Assembly (NCBI GenBank): GCA_021030915.1
Contig: JAGEMR010000048.1
Span: 1-64,000 of the forward strand
DNA from: Astrothelium macrocarpum
Taxonomy: Eukaryota; Ascomycota; Dothideomycetes; Trypetheliales; Trypetheliaceae
Reading direction: 5' to 3'
DNA: 64,000 bases
The position numbers and the translations under genes are program-made. Shown one piece after another: positions 13,185-25,315 of this stretch. The notes below the pieces were generated by a model. It was not told where the DNA came from. It made no database searches and saw nothing but the letters and a program-made list of their open reading frames with translations. How positions within the stretch are numbered: the stretch's first letter is position 1; each line of letters opens with the position of its first letter.

Positions 13185-13562
13185 TATTTTCACTCGTTGC
13201 TCTTTTGGAAAAGAGCAGATATGAAAGAGCAAGGACTTGGGTAGTATATATCGTGTTTGACAGATTGGATAAACTATATCTGCCTTGCACATTTACACCA
13301 ATCGCATGCCGCCATAGATATCTCCGTGATTCTTCTCGCAGATACTCTGGGGAGCATGATGATTGGGGCAATGAAAATGCGAAGTCGTCATTCGGGACCA
13401 GCGAGCACAATTTTTCGTGGCCCCTCACCGAGGATAACAACGTACAGCTGCAGGCTCGCATGCCCAATTTCTGAAAATTATTCGCCAGTCCATCTTGGTA
13501 GTGCATTTCTGGCTTCGGTGATGCTCCGAATTATAGCAATCCAGCAGGAACACACGCAGGGT

Positions 13563-13580
13563 CTCGGTGTCCGGACCGAA
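13563..13580. promoter_or_regulatory. Candidate cluster regulator site upstream of P450 (CTCGG-N8-CCGAA)
   Basis: CTCGG at 13563-13567 and CCGAA at 13576-13580 are separated by 8 bp. The site lies about 380 bp upstream of the P450 start. CGG-spacer-CCG inverted triplets are the usual binding sites of Zn2Cys6 dimers. The same pattern recurs upstream of the SDR and FMO genes. Confidence 0.5.
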
Positions 13581-13756
13581 CGTCATCATTGAGATGTCGC
13601 GGGTAGGAGGTTAGGGAGACTACTTGTCCACTATCGTCTGAAACGGAAAATACTTGCTCAGAGAAGCACTGTACATGTCTGCCTCTGATCGGCGATTCTT
13701 ATATCTTGTATGATAAGTTCGAGCGGGCAGGACATACAGACATCTATCGCGGAAGT

Positions 13757-13761
13757 CGATC
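13757..13761. repeat. Target-site duplication of the LTR retrotransposon (left)
   Basis: CGATC directly precedes the 5' LTR and is repeated at 18646-18650 directly after the 3' LTR. Confidence 0.85.
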
Positions 13762-13957
13762 TGATAATGTTGGGCAATCCACTCTTGTAATCTCCGGCGT
13801 TAGCTTCATTGTTTCCTAATTAGGCAATTAGTCCGTTAGTGTGGAGATCAGGAGAAACAGCATTTAAGGCCCTGTTTGCTGCTATTTCCTCCTGAACTTT
13901 CTTAGTTCAATTCCTTATTTAAATGCGGTATCCGACCTATTCTGTCTAATTCTATCA
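13762..13957 (+). repeat. 5' LTR (196 bp)
   Basis: Begins TGATAATG and ends ATCA. It is the same length as the 3' LTR. The roughly 17 differences I see between them are all C/T or G/A transitions. Confidence 0.93.
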
Positions 13958-13972
13958 GATTATGAATCCGAC
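13958..13972 (+). other. Primer-binding site of the copia element
   Basis: GATTATGAATCCGAC directly follows the 5' LTR. With one A restored to G it would pair with a tRNA anticodon arm whose loop reads CUCAUAA, that is, anticodon CAU (methionine). Priming from an internal tRNA-Met region is known for copia-type elements. The assignment is inferred from base pairing only. Confidence 0.5.
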
Positions 13973-16900
13973 TGAAATTTCTTTTACGTTCAATCAGTCA
14001 ATTTTTTAATTAAATTCAATTATTTTTTATCATTAAATTAATCGTTTATATATGATTTAATATTAAAAAAAAAAAAAATTTTTAATTCTATATTTGATCA
14101 GTTATTAGAATATTTTTTGATAATATGATTAAAAATAAATTGAAAAATTTATTTATATTTTATGATATTATCGATTATAATAAATAAATTAATCTGATAA
14201 ATAAATTTTTCAAATTTAAAAATTATTGAAAATATATTTTTGATAAAAAAATATTAATAATTAATAATATCAATGAATTCAAATAATATAATATCATTAT
14301 CAATATAATAATTTATATATATATTAATAAAAAAATCAAAATTATAATTAATATGAAATTATTATTCTATTAAATATGAAAATAATTTGAATGAATATAT
14401 ATTATATCAGATTTTATTCTCAAAAAGATATATTGATACGTTTAAAATATCATAAAATATGATAATAAAAATAATATTGAAAAATTCATTTATTTTTTTA
14501 ATTCGATATATAAAAATATTAAAAATATGAATTTTAATTATTTTTAAAATAAGATTAAAAATGAAATCAAAATTTTCAATTTTTTCATTATTATTGAAAA
14601 TCATTTTGAATTTTTAATTATATTAATTAAATAATATTTTTAAAAAGAATCTGAAATTATATATAATAATATAATATAAAATATTATAAATATATTATAA
14701 TCAGATAAAAAATATAAAATAATATTTATTATTTTAAATCAAAATCAAAATGTTAATAAATTTATTAATAAAAATAATATCAAATAAAATAATAAATATT
14801 TAAAATATTCTGATTATAATTTTCGAAATTATAAAAAAAAAAAATATTAAAAATTTTATTCTAAATTTAAATCAAAATGATGGAATAATAAAAATGAAAA
14901 ATCTAAAAATATTTTTAATAAAAATAATAATATTAAATTCATAATATTTATATTTTGAATAAATGAATTAATTTTATAAATATTATTTATTATTTTTTCG
15001 AAATTATTAATATATTTTAATTTTGATATAATTAATTATATATTTTCTGATAAAAAATAATTTATTAAAAAAATATTCTAATCAATATATATTTTAATCA
15101 TAATAATCAACGGAAATGAAATAATAATAATAAAAATAGAAATTATTCGTATATGATTTTTTAAATCAGAAGATTTAATAGAATTAATATTCTGAAATAC
15201 GTTATATCTGCCGAAAATATGGATTAATTTAATATCAGAAAATCGTTTTAAAAAAATGGCCAAAATATATATTATTAATAAAAATAGGATCATATATTTA
15301 AAAAATAATGATATTATTATTAATCATTATAATAAAATAAATAAAATGAGAATATTCAGAATCGATATTAAATTTAAATTCAAATCAATTTTTATTATCA
15401 TAAATATTGATACAATTATTATGAAGAATCTATTAAAATTATTCAATATAATCGGAAAAACGAATTTGAATTTATGATATAAAAAATTTGACCATTTTTA
15501 TTATTATAAAATTCGTATAATTAATAAAATGATCTCAAATATTGATCTGAATAATAATATTCAAAATAAGAATAATTATAAAATATATTAATTAATTAAA
15601 TCCAAATAATATATATCATATAAATCATAATAATGAATTGATAAATTATTTTAAAAATTTCATTTGAATTTAATTAATTTTATTATCAAAATAGAATAGA
15701 AAAATGAAAAATATATATTTCAGATAATAAATGATTATAATTTCTTTTAATGAATATAAATAATTCATATTAAAAATCAGATTACGGCAATTCTTATTCA
15801 ATTTCTGAAGGATATTCAAATAAAATAGATAATTGAAATAAGAATGATTATCTTCTGAATTAATTACGGTACTGAATTTAATAAAATCAGCGAATATGGC
15901 CATAATAATAATATTATATTTGAATATTCATTATTATATTCGTATTAATCTAATAGATATACGGAGATATCAGATTATCAAATTATTTTTCGAATATGTT
16001 ATTTTATAATCGATAATGGATTTTTATCTGATATATGGCCTAAAACGGTAATAATAATTATAAATCTTCTGAATAGATTATCGATTTCAGCTAATTCTGA
16101 ATATAAAATTCCATATAATTATATCAATTCGTCATTATTTGATAAAAACGTAAAATCTGATATAATTCATTTAAAAATATTTGAATATAAAATAATATAT
16201 CATATTTTATCTGAAATTTATTTAAAAAAAGATAAATTCATTTCGATCATTGAAATAGGATATTTTATAGATTATATATATAATCATTTAATTTATTCAA
16301 TATAATTTTTTAAAATAAATAGAATTAACGATTATCAAAATATGATATTTAATAAATAAATATATTATTTAATAAAATGAAATAAAAATAAAAAATAATT
16401 TATAAAAATTTCGGATACAAATAATTTATATTTCAAATTAGATTTATTATTTTTAAAACCGAAATTATTCCATTCAGAAGAAAAATCAAATTCTATTAAA
16501 TCAGAAAATGAATTTTTTTAATCTCAATATCAAATTTAATAAATTCAGTTATTTGACGAATTTCTATATTAAATTGAATTTGATATTAAATTTATTATTA
16601 AAATAACTGACGATTCAATTATATTTGAAAATATATTTTAGAATGATATTTAATCAGATATTATATAAAAAATGATTATGATATAATCTCCAATTCCATC
16701 TGATTTATTATTAAATATAATAAATATATCATTTAATGATAATTTCAATAATTTATCATTTATTTTAATAGATTCTATATTATTGATAATATCAGAAATA
16801 TTCGGCCAATATATACCATTATAGAAATCGATAAAATTATACCGTCATTTATTAAAATATAATTTTTCCAATCCCATTATTTATTCACGATATATTAAAA

Positions 16901-18437
16901 TAATTAATATCAAAAAGAAATATTTTTATATTGAATTTAATGATGATATTAATATACCATTCATATATCAGAAAGTCATAAAATCATCATAGGTCAAAAA
17001 ATGGTAGAAAATTATTGATAATGAAATGGAATTATATAAAAAAAATGGCATTTAAAATCTCATCCCATTTTCTGAAGACGTTATTATTTTTAAAAATCAA
17101 TAAATATTTGATCTGAAATAAAATATAAACGGTATTATTATATAATATAAAATTCGTTGGATTATTTATAATGATAAATAATATCCAGATTTTGATTATG
17201 ATGAAATATATACCATTATTATTCATTTCATTATAATAAAAATATTATATGAATATGATATTTTTAATCAGATATATAAATTGAATAAAACGTTATATAA
17301 TTTAAAATAATCGTTATTATTCTAATTTAAACGATTCTCATGATTTATAAAAAAGATTGATTATATAAATTTATTAATCAATTTTTATATATTCATCAAT
17401 TATTCGAATAATAATATCATTATTATTTATATAAATGATTTATTATATATCGTCAAAATTAGAAATATTATTTTTATCATTAAATAATGAATAATAATTA
17501 AATTTTATTTAAAAAAAATGGACGAATTTTATTATTATTTAAATATACGAATTATTTAAAAATATTTATAAAAAATTTTTATTATTAATCAGATTATATA
17601 TATTTGCCGAATTTTTGATAAATTCGGTCATATAAATTCTTATTCAATTCTAATATCATTTTTTATTATCAATTTCCAATTTTATGATAATAAAATTATT
17701 TTAAATATTAAATAATATTTCCAATTTATGATAAATTTTTTAATTTATATCATTTATATTATATATATTGATTTGATTTATATTTATAAATATTTATTTT
17801 ATTATATATATAATTCTTTATTTATTCATCAAAAAATTATTGATAATATTTTCAAATATATGACCAGTATCATATAAATGGATTTAACGTTTGATAAAAA
17901 TATGAATAATCTGAATATATCTGAATATAATCTAAATTTTATATATTATTATAATTCGAATTGGATTAATAATAAAAAGAATCGATATTCAATAATAAAA
18001 TATATAATCAAATACAAAAAAATAATAATAAATTGAAAAAATTATAAATAATTTTTTGTTATTTATTTAATAATTGAAATCGAATATATAATATTTAATT
18101 ATATTATTTAAAAAATTATTTCGATTCAAAAATTATTGAAAGAATTGAAATAATATATCAAATAATTCATATTAATATATGAGAATAATATATTAATTAT
18201 TAATTTCATCAGATCAAATAAAATCAATAATAGAATGAAATATATTGATATACGCTGATATATTATTCGTGAAGAGATCGAATAAAAATTCATTAAAATA
18301 ATCCAAATATCAACCCATAACCAGCCAATAGATGGCCTTATAAAAGTGTTTCATAAATAGAATCATAATCATTTTATCGAATTATTTGGAATGATTAATA
18401 AGATACCCATTTAATTATTAATAGATTTATTATGTGG

Positions 18438-18449
18438 ATTAAGGGGGTA
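18438..18449 (+). other. Polypurine tract of the copia element
   Basis: ATTAAGGGGGTA directly abuts the 3' LTR, the position where plus-strand priming occurs. It is the only G-rich run in this AT-rich interior. Confidence 0.65.
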
Positions 18450-18645
18450 TGATAATATTGAATAATCCATTTTTGTAATCTCCGGCGTTAACTTCATTAT
18501 TTCCTAATTAGACAATTAGTCCGTTAGTGTGGAGATCAGGAGAAACAGCATTTAAGGCCCTGTTTGCTGCTGTTTCCTCCTGAGCTTCCTTAGTTCAATT
18601 CCTTGCTTAAATGCGGTATCCGACCTGTTCCGTCTAATTCCATCA
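18450..18645 (+). repeat. 3' LTR (196 bp)
   Basis: Begins TGATAATA and ends ATCA, followed by the CGATC target duplication at 18646-18650. It is a direct repeat of 13762-13957. Confidence 0.93.
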
Positions 18646-18650
18646 CGATC

Positions 18651-20240
18651 ATTCGCTTTTGACGTTCAAATGGGATTTTGTAATTTGAAATTCCACACCA
18701 TGACTCGTTAATCTCAGTGTATAACACTTGCTAGATTTAATATTTGAGTGCTTGATTATGTCGAAAAATTGCTAGCTAAAAAGCTTGCTCTACCTGCTTT
18801 GTAAGAAAGATAGAAGGGTGAGAGCTATCCTAAGATCTGATAAGATAAGCTGCTGTGGATGTCTTTACCTTAGCTCGTGGAGCCAATTGCCGTCAGAGCT
18901 TCAGAGATCCGTTCACCGTTCAAACCCACTTTTTTTTTTTTTAAATTTGCCGTCCAGGTTCAGCTCGATCACTGATAGGAGAAAAAGCAACGTCGAGAGG
19001 AGCGCGAGGCTACTCTAATCCTCATATAGGAAAAGCAGTGCAAAATGCCACGAGTTTTATCCGATTTTCAACGGATCGACTTCTCTACCCGCATAATTCA
19101 CGTAAAAGATTGCCAATTATCCATGCACAGAGTTAGTGGAATTTCGACTTTGCATTTCCAACAGAGCAGAGCTGCAACACGATCCAGCCATCAAATGCAG
19201 TCAGCCACAAATGCAGTTAGCCACCAGTGCAGATAGCAGCCGTCGCCAACATCCAGTTGCCTTCAACAAACTACCTGCAGCCAACTAGCAGGAAAATCTG
19301 GCAGTTTTTGCGGGAGGTGCTTGTTGGACCCGCGCGAGATCATGCGCGAGGTACCCTGCATGCCGTATATCTTTAACGAAACAGAGAGCATTGATTTGTC
19401 ATTTACTCAATAAATCCATGTAAGACCTTGTTATATGCATTGGTCAGACGCTCGAATTTTGTTACCCCGCTATCTAGTATAACAACACGCGTACAAAAGA
19501 ACGTTTTGAAGTTTCACAGTAACACTAAGAAGTGCTGCATTTGCTGCCTGGCTGCTGCTAGTACTTACACCAAGGCGCATCCGATCGTTAGCGTACAACG
19601 AAAACATCTGTCACGGTAGCTTAATAGAAGTCAGGCTAATTCCACTAAGCCACAGAAGGCTAGAATATTCGGCTAGTCCGAATATGCCTGACACCGTATA
19701 TATGGCTGGCCAGCAGCTCCTTGAGCCTCCGTGACAGAGGAGGTGGTGTCGAGGGGACGCCCAACCTTCCATTGAGTGTAACGATCGGATGCGTCTTGGC
19801 GGTGTAGGATATATGTTAACGCTACGTCAAAATATCAATGCGGTGCCTTGCATGGCATCGGCTGTCATACCAGAACCAGACTGCTTATCAGAACAGATCG
19901 ACTCGCAAATGCGGCTCATGATCACTTCGAAACACGCTTATCCGTTCTAGATATAAGGATTCAATACATTGCACTAACGCATTCAGATGGTAAGTAGTCC
20001 CAACACAAATAGCAAGAGCAGCAGCACTAACGACCACGAGGAGAAAGCCTACACCCCTTGCCCATACAAAAGTCGGGATCATCGTCAACCTTATTGTGTC
20101 AGCCAGGAAAAATTCGTCTATCATTCGTCAAACCAGGAATATCCCACCAAATATTACGATAACTTCCGTGCAACCCTGATCCTAACGTCACAAGAGGCGC
20201 TTATTGTACACTTGCAGACCGAGAAACGGATTGATCAATC
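18651..20240. other. Intergenic region between retrotransposon and regulator gene, with a MITE
   Basis: No convincing gene is visible. Short open frames at 18785-19018, 19045-19236 and 19428-19619 lack domains. A short imperfect tandem of a 16-17-bp unit (AATGCAGTTAGCCAC-like) lies at about 19190-19240, and a MITE lies at 19568-19804. The last 430 bp should hold the promoter of the Zn2Cys6 gene. Confidence 0.55.
19568..19804. mobile_element. MITE-like element with terminal inverted repeats
   Basis: Ends CACC..AAG-CGCATCCGATCGTTA are inverted (left 19568-19592, right 19779-19804) and flanked by TA on both sides (19566-19567 and 19805-19806). A second inner inverted pair, TCTGTCACGG / CCGTGACAGA, and a central palindrome AATATTCGG-CTAGT-CCGAATAT (19664-19684) let the 237-bp unit fold on itself. 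Size, TA target and lack of coding capacity fit a Tc1/mariner-derived MITE. It lies about 440 bp upstream of the Zn2Cys6 gene. Confidence 0.75.
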
Positions 20241-22505
20241 ATGAGTGGTGGCTCCAAATCACGACATACTGCATGCATAGAATGTCGCCAAAGAAAGGTT
20301 CGGTGTGACGGGGGGCAACCATATTGTCAAAATTGCTTGAGGCGAGGCAGTACATGTGTTTTCACTCGTAACTCAGATCTGGAAAAGGAGGAAATGCTTT
20401 CCAGGATCAATGAGCTCAACGATCGTCTATGTAGGCTTCACCTCTGATCGTCTACCTCTGAGTATGGGTGACTCAGCGATACAAAATTCAGAGCTAATAA
20501 ATACGATGCAATAGCACAAGCAGAACGGAATTTTGCAACTCAAAGCAAGTCTAGTCATCCAACATCCCTCCCAAATCAAGAGACGCCTCAGTCCGTCATG
20601 CACCCGGAAACAGATATGGACTTTACAGGACTCTGGAGTCTTACAAATGGCGGAGAAAATGGGGCTCTAGTTGAGACCAACATGCCCTTGTTCCCAGAAG
20701 ACACAAACTCAGGGATAATGTCCAATGTGCCCGACATACAACCCAATGTCGCTGCTCTCATCCAATCGTCCGAGCTTGATTGTCTCAATCCGCCCCATCT
20801 GAACACGTCGCAGTTGATTTTCGGAACTGGACCGACAGTACATACTGAATTAGGAGAAGAGGGAATCTCCTCTCGTACTCTTGCCGAACTGTATATTTCA
20901 TTTCGATGCCTTCAAAGTTGGCTTTATTGACCTTTACAGGTACCAATCTTACTTCGACCAGGCGAATGCCTATTGTTACATTTTGGATAAGGATAGCTTC
21001 CTGTCACAGATGGATGGTCCTTCTCTGGGGCCCGAGCTCTTGAGCTTAAAGTTCATTGTCCTTGCCCATGGGGCCTCGGGCGTTTCTAAATATCATTATA
21101 TGCAAGGCCAGTTGTACGATACGTCACGGAAATATTTTGACAACACCGAATTAGGCAAATCCTTCTTGACCATCGCTGCCCTACAAGCATGCATCTTGCT
21201 TGCGTTGTATGAACTGAAACAACTGTTGTTTCCTAGAGCTTGGAGTAGAGTTAGCCGTGCGATGTGGATGTCCCAGATGTTTGGTCTAGACAAAATGGAT
21301 GCACGACCCCAGTCACCCAATCAGCCGCAGAGTGTGTTACATCTCGGGTCTACAGCAAGTCCTCAGGAATTAGAGCAGCGGAGAAGAACCTTTTGGTCAG
21401 CATTTATTCTCGTATGCTTTACTGGCACTGGTGCCGGTTGGAATATTTATGCGAATTGCAGCATTGATGAGGTGTGATCCCTTATACTTTGGCTCCATCC
21501 TACTTACTATCCTAATAGCAGTTTTCCAGATCACCACTTTGCTACCGGTCGAAAATGCTACACCATCATTCAGATCAACTCTCCGAAACGCCCTCAGACT
21601 TTCTGAGGCTCGAAAAATCTCACGTTTCGAGGAACTAATTCTCACCAGCTGGCTATATACCAGTGTTCTGAGGCATGCCGACTTCGCTCTCTGCCAGAAT
21701 CAGGCAGACGGCACGAACTACGATTTCTGGAGGCATCATTATCATATCAACGAAAGCATCAGTCGACTCATCTCAGCTTCAAATATTGACACTCCACTGC
21801 AGAGCACTACGACCGAGCCTGCTGTCCTCTATGTGAAGATTAAAGTTCAGGCAATTCGGACCTGTCTTTATCACGCTGCTGTGATTCATGAGTCTAAGAC
21901 TAATTTGAAGGGAACACCCAACTTAGAAAGCGAGACCAAATGTTTCCAGGCCGCTATGAATGTCACGAACTTGACGAGACAATTGCGCGAGCAGGTGGAG
22001 GTTCCAGCCAGTGTGAGTGCTCGGTTTGACAATCTGCGTTTGTATTACCGCAGGAAGCCTTACTGACTGTGATCAAATTGCATAGTCAACTCCCTATATA
22101 CTGTGGTCAATATACGTTGCTGCGCAAGTTTACGTCCGAGCATTTCATGCTGGTAGCTCTCGTGGCGGTCGCCCAATTACCCCACCGACGCCAGAAGTAT
22201 ACAACAATTCCTGGCCATCATCGGCGGTCCCCAGAAATGGTGGTCAAGGGCGTCGCACAAGTCTGAACAGCAGCCATTTTGGCGGTCACAGTAGCAGCAG
22301 CTCCTTCTCGTCCACCAGCAGCCACACTTCGGGCCTGTCTCCAAGCGGCTACGACCTTTTAGAGAACATTAAATGTCTCACTGGTGCGCTCTCTATGCTG
22401 AAACAGGCGAATCCCATAGCTGGCGTTTTTGAAGCTCAAATTCACCATGAAATAAGTGGAGATAAGGCGTTGACGGACAGTCGTGCTGTTGGATGCGTGG
22501 AGTAA
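20241..22505 (+). CDS. Zn(II)2Cys6 fungal-specific transcription factor (likely cluster regulator)
   Basis: The N-terminus carries a complete binuclear zinc cluster, C-x2-C-x6-C-x6-C-x2-C-x6-C (residues 12-39: CIECRQRKVRC then CQNCLRRGSTC), followed by a short leucine-containing linker. The middle matches the fungal transcription-factor middle homology region (YFDQANAYCYILDKDSF, then the FLTIAALQACILLALYEL and QRRRTFWSAFI blocks). Exons are joined by introns ending near 20512 (AATAG), at about 20877-20939, about 21472-21529 (SIDE then ITTLLP) and 22013-22085 (GTGAGT..CATAG, then STPYILWSIYVAAQVYVRAF). The C-terminus is serine-rich and ends at 22505. All joins keep the frame, so it looks intact. 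It sits inside the cluster and is the best candidate for recognising the shared CGG..CCG motif. Confidence 0.87.
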
Positions 22506-23021
22506 GGACAACTGAGATCTCATTAATCCCCGTTCTGGCGTATCCTAAGGCTCCTACCCCCGATTTATGGCCATTCAATGCCTTAGTATTATCCAAAAAT
22601 TCAGAACTGATTCGGTCATTTTCCAGGTTTCCCTTAGACGGCAACTGCAAGATTGACAATACTGTCGAGTCAGGAGTTCAGGACATGTGGAAATTACTTT
22701 GATAGAATTTCATTTATCCGGGTTTCGCAGAGCATACTCCGCGTTGGCTCTTATAGAACTAATATGACTCGAAAGTTACGTTGAAACAGTCACGCAAGGC
22801 AGTATACTGCTCAAACATTGTGAAAGTCTCATTTTTATTAGCATAGATAGAATTAAGAGTCTATACACGTACATTATCGTCAGGTACTCATTGAAAGTCG
22901 CCAGACAAGATTTTTACTACATATTCTGCTGAAAAATGAAACCAAAAACCTCGATTGAGTCTGCCACTACTGGTGATCTTGGAAGAATCGCATTTATCAA
23001 GCATTTGCAGCAGTCCAACTT
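22506..23021. other. Convergent intergenic region
   Basis: 3' ends of the + strand regulator and the - strand FAD monooxygenase face each other. No other feature is seen. Confidence 0.5.
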
Positions 23022-24819
23022 CTACCCCGTAGTCTTCGCACCTTGAACCAAGTAAAAGAACGATACTAATGCAAACACGCTCAAGAGCGGCGCGCTGGTC
23101 CAATTCATCATACTCTGCGCTTTTTTGCCTAGAATTGGCGTGGACTTTGCCCCCTTAATTTCCGTGTCCGCCACCTCATCGTCCCATTTGACCGTTCCTT
23201 GCGGATTTCCGGGAACTGGAAGAAAGTCGAGTTTGGGGGCCCCTTTGAATAAAGCGCTAGCCTGTTTTGCAAACGAGTCGTCTGGGAGAAATGGAACGAC
23301 GCGGGAGAGGACTTTGTACCAGCTTGTCTCCCAAGCCTGCGTCTTGGTCGCTAGACTGGAGAAGTCGATGAATTCCTGAAGGCGAGTTTGTCGCTTCTTC
23401 TGGTACTCGGTGAGTAATTTCTGCAGAGCGGCTCGCTCTGGCTTGCCATTGGGATGCTCTTTAACGGCCTTGTTGAGAAGATTTGTGAGCACGACGACGC
23501 TCTCCATCGCAGTGTTGCCGCCCAACCCGATATTTGGAGTCATCTAACATCTTGATATTAGTGTTCTGCAAATCAACAGGACGCAAATCCCAGCAGTAAA
23601 TGTGCATACCTTGTGGACAGCATCGCCAGCGAGGACGACACGTCCGAAGAACATGTGCTTGAAGAGACCTTCTTCGACATTGACAAGTTCGTATCGAACA
23701 GCTGTTTTCCAGAGTTCCCCGAAAACTTGCGTTTCTGAGATGGGATTATCCATACATTCAGCGGCATGTTTCTCAGCATCTGCTTGGGTCCATCTTTGCA
23801 TGGCGGGCCAGTGCACCCTCTTAATCTTGAAAAATACAAACCAGAACGTATACTCTTTGCCGCCAATCACCAGGAAGGATTTACCATTATGGTGTGTAGC
23901 TGTGAGCTCACTTTGGCTCATGTCCGCTCTCGTCTTGCTGAAGCCCAACAGCAGAGTATAGTCGGCATAAAGGCCTTTTCGCGATCACCAAATGTAAGCT
24001 TGCCGTTGCGTTAAGTCATGAGGGGATTCTCACTCCTCTTCTCTTTCGCGGTGATCATCCCTGGAACCGACATGTTGGCATTTCTCCACATCAGGCGTCT
24101 CACCAGGCTGTGGACCCCGTCCACTCCCTATAATAGGTAAGTAGCTGGCTTTACTTACCTAAAACCAAGTTCAGAGTGTTTCATGATGCCTTGAACGATA
24201 TATGACCATTTACTGCAGCGAAAATTGGGGGAAATCTCTGCGGATTCTTGGATAGTGATGGGGCAAAGAAAGCAAAAGATCATCAGTTTACCAGGACCAA
24301 ATCTCCTTCCTCAAAGCTCCCATCAGCGAGCACCACCTTGACACCGTCTTCTGAGTCGATAATGTCGACGACCTCAGAACCTGGCTTAATGACAGACTTA
24401 TCAGATAGGCCCTCATACATGATCTCCAAGAAACGTCTGCGTTCCAGGACTGGAATTGGATATCCGTGGCTGGCTTTCGTTAGTCCCCGCCAATCAATCA
24501 ACACTGAGACGCCGCAAACTCACTATTCTCTCAGATATTTGAACAAATCGCTATTAGAGTATACCGTTCCGTCCGGTAGGAGATCTTTGGCTTTTTCTAT
24601 AGGATAGGTCATGTCATTCACAGCCTTGAACGTTCCAAGTTGTGTCAGAATTCTGGCACCGTGAGGATAGAAAGCAATACTGGCTCCCCGCTCTGGTGCA
24701 ATTTGACCCTTTTCCAAGAGGACATGGTCGATGTTGGCCTTTTCAAGGGTGTGCGCGGCAGCAAGACCTGCCACCCCACCACCGATAATTATTACACGGA
24801 AATTCTTTTCGTTCCCCAT
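23022..24819 (-). CDS. FAD-dependent monooxygenase, PaxM-like epoxidase family
   Basis: About 460-480 residues. The N-terminus has the FAD dinucleotide-binding motif GGGVAGLAAAHTLEK (residues 13-27), followed by GASIAFYPHGARIL. The second exon, joined by an intron with donor at 24523, carries HGYPIPVLERRRFLE. A later exon has CDGVHSLVRR-like residues (reads GVDGVHSLVRR), and the GD motif is VVLAGDAVHKMTPNIGLGGN, split by an intron near 23545-23605. The C-terminus has one hydrophobic helix (LLSVFALVSFFYLVQG), giving the membrane anchor typical of this group. Known relatives epoxidise prenyl chains in meroterpenoid and indole-diterpene pathways, and related enzymes act on polyenes of HR-PKSs. 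It is divergent from the DUF3237-like gene, and two candidate regulator sites lie between them. Confidence 0.88.
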
Positions 24820-25046
24820 GTCAAGTATGAATGAGTGTCAAGACGCAATAAGACTTATGATGGGCTGCGAGGTCTGGTTGCGATATATGTTTCCCAGTAA
24901 ACGCAAAATATGTCAGTTGAAAAGCGTATCTTATGATGCATGATAGACTAAACTAAGGGTCCCTTGTCCGCGAGGGACTAGCAATTAGCTCGTACAGTTT
25001 GTCAAGAGCGAGATGGATCTAGATGACGTCCTAGATGGTTGAAAAC

Positions 25047-25063
25047 TTCGGCAACATTCCGAG
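25047..25063. promoter_or_regulatory. Candidate regulator site (TTCGG-N7-CCGAG)
   Basis: TTCGG at 25047-25051 and CCGAG at 25059-25063 with a 7-bp spacer, in the divergent promoter region between the PaxM-like monooxygenase (start 24819) and the DUF3237-like gene (start 25316). Confidence 0.42.
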
Positions 25064-25098
25064 CTTATGCTAGAGCGACGAACTGGGAATAGTTCGGG

Positions 25099-25115
25099 CT
25101 CGGGCCCGGGCCGAA
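25099..25115. promoter_or_regulatory. Candidate regulator site (CTCGG-N7-CCGAA)
   Basis: CTCGG at 25099-25103 and CCGAA at 25111-25115, spacer GCCCGGG. This second site of the same divergent promoter lies inside a GC-rich near-palindrome. Confidence 0.42.
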
Positions 25116-25315
25116 AGGCGTATGCATGATTACGTCCGAAGGTGTATCCAGTACAAGCAGAAGCGGAATCAAAGAGATAGAGTATTGAGAGCAGATGATG
25201 AAGATATATCAAGACACAATTTTCGAGCATTGTGGCGTCACAGCGCTCATCCAGTCTGCTCACAATCAACGAACGTTTCTGTACTGCTTGATTTGCAACC
25301 AATTTTCCCGAAAAA

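Larger units (their letters stand above)
13762..18645 (+). mobile_element. Ty1/copia-type LTR retrotransposon, RIP-degraded
   Basis: The element is 4884 bp long with two 196-bp LTRs (13762-13957 and 18450-18645), TG..CA-type ends and a 5-bp target duplication CGATC on both sides. The interior is extremely AT-rich. Decayed copia reverse transcriptase is readable on the + strand: W..II.NEMELYKKNGI..LIP near 17005-17065, KLNKTLYNLK near 17280-17310, and IIIIYINDLLYIVK near 17415-17455. In the last, the catalytic YVDD has become YIND, as expected from G-to-A mutation. A primer-binding site and a polypurine tract are in place. Short minus-strand frames inside are chance products of AT richness. 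Inactive. It separates the P450 from the rest of the cluster. Confidence 0.94.

Noticed and set aside
14407..17226. Several short open frames inside the AT-rich block (for example 15078-15293, 15256-15477, 17032-17226)
   Set aside because: Composed almost only of I, N, K, F, Y and L; chance frames in RIP-mutated copia sequence.
19664..19684. Palindrome AATATTCGG-CTAGT-CCGAATAT as a regulator binding site for the Zn2Cys6 gene
   Set aside because: It lies at the centre of the MITE and is more likely part of its fold; its spacer (5 bp) differs from the cluster motif.
22014..22266. Frameshift in the C-terminus of the Zn2Cys6 factor
   Set aside because: A 73-bp intron (22013-22085) restores the frame through to a stop at 22505.
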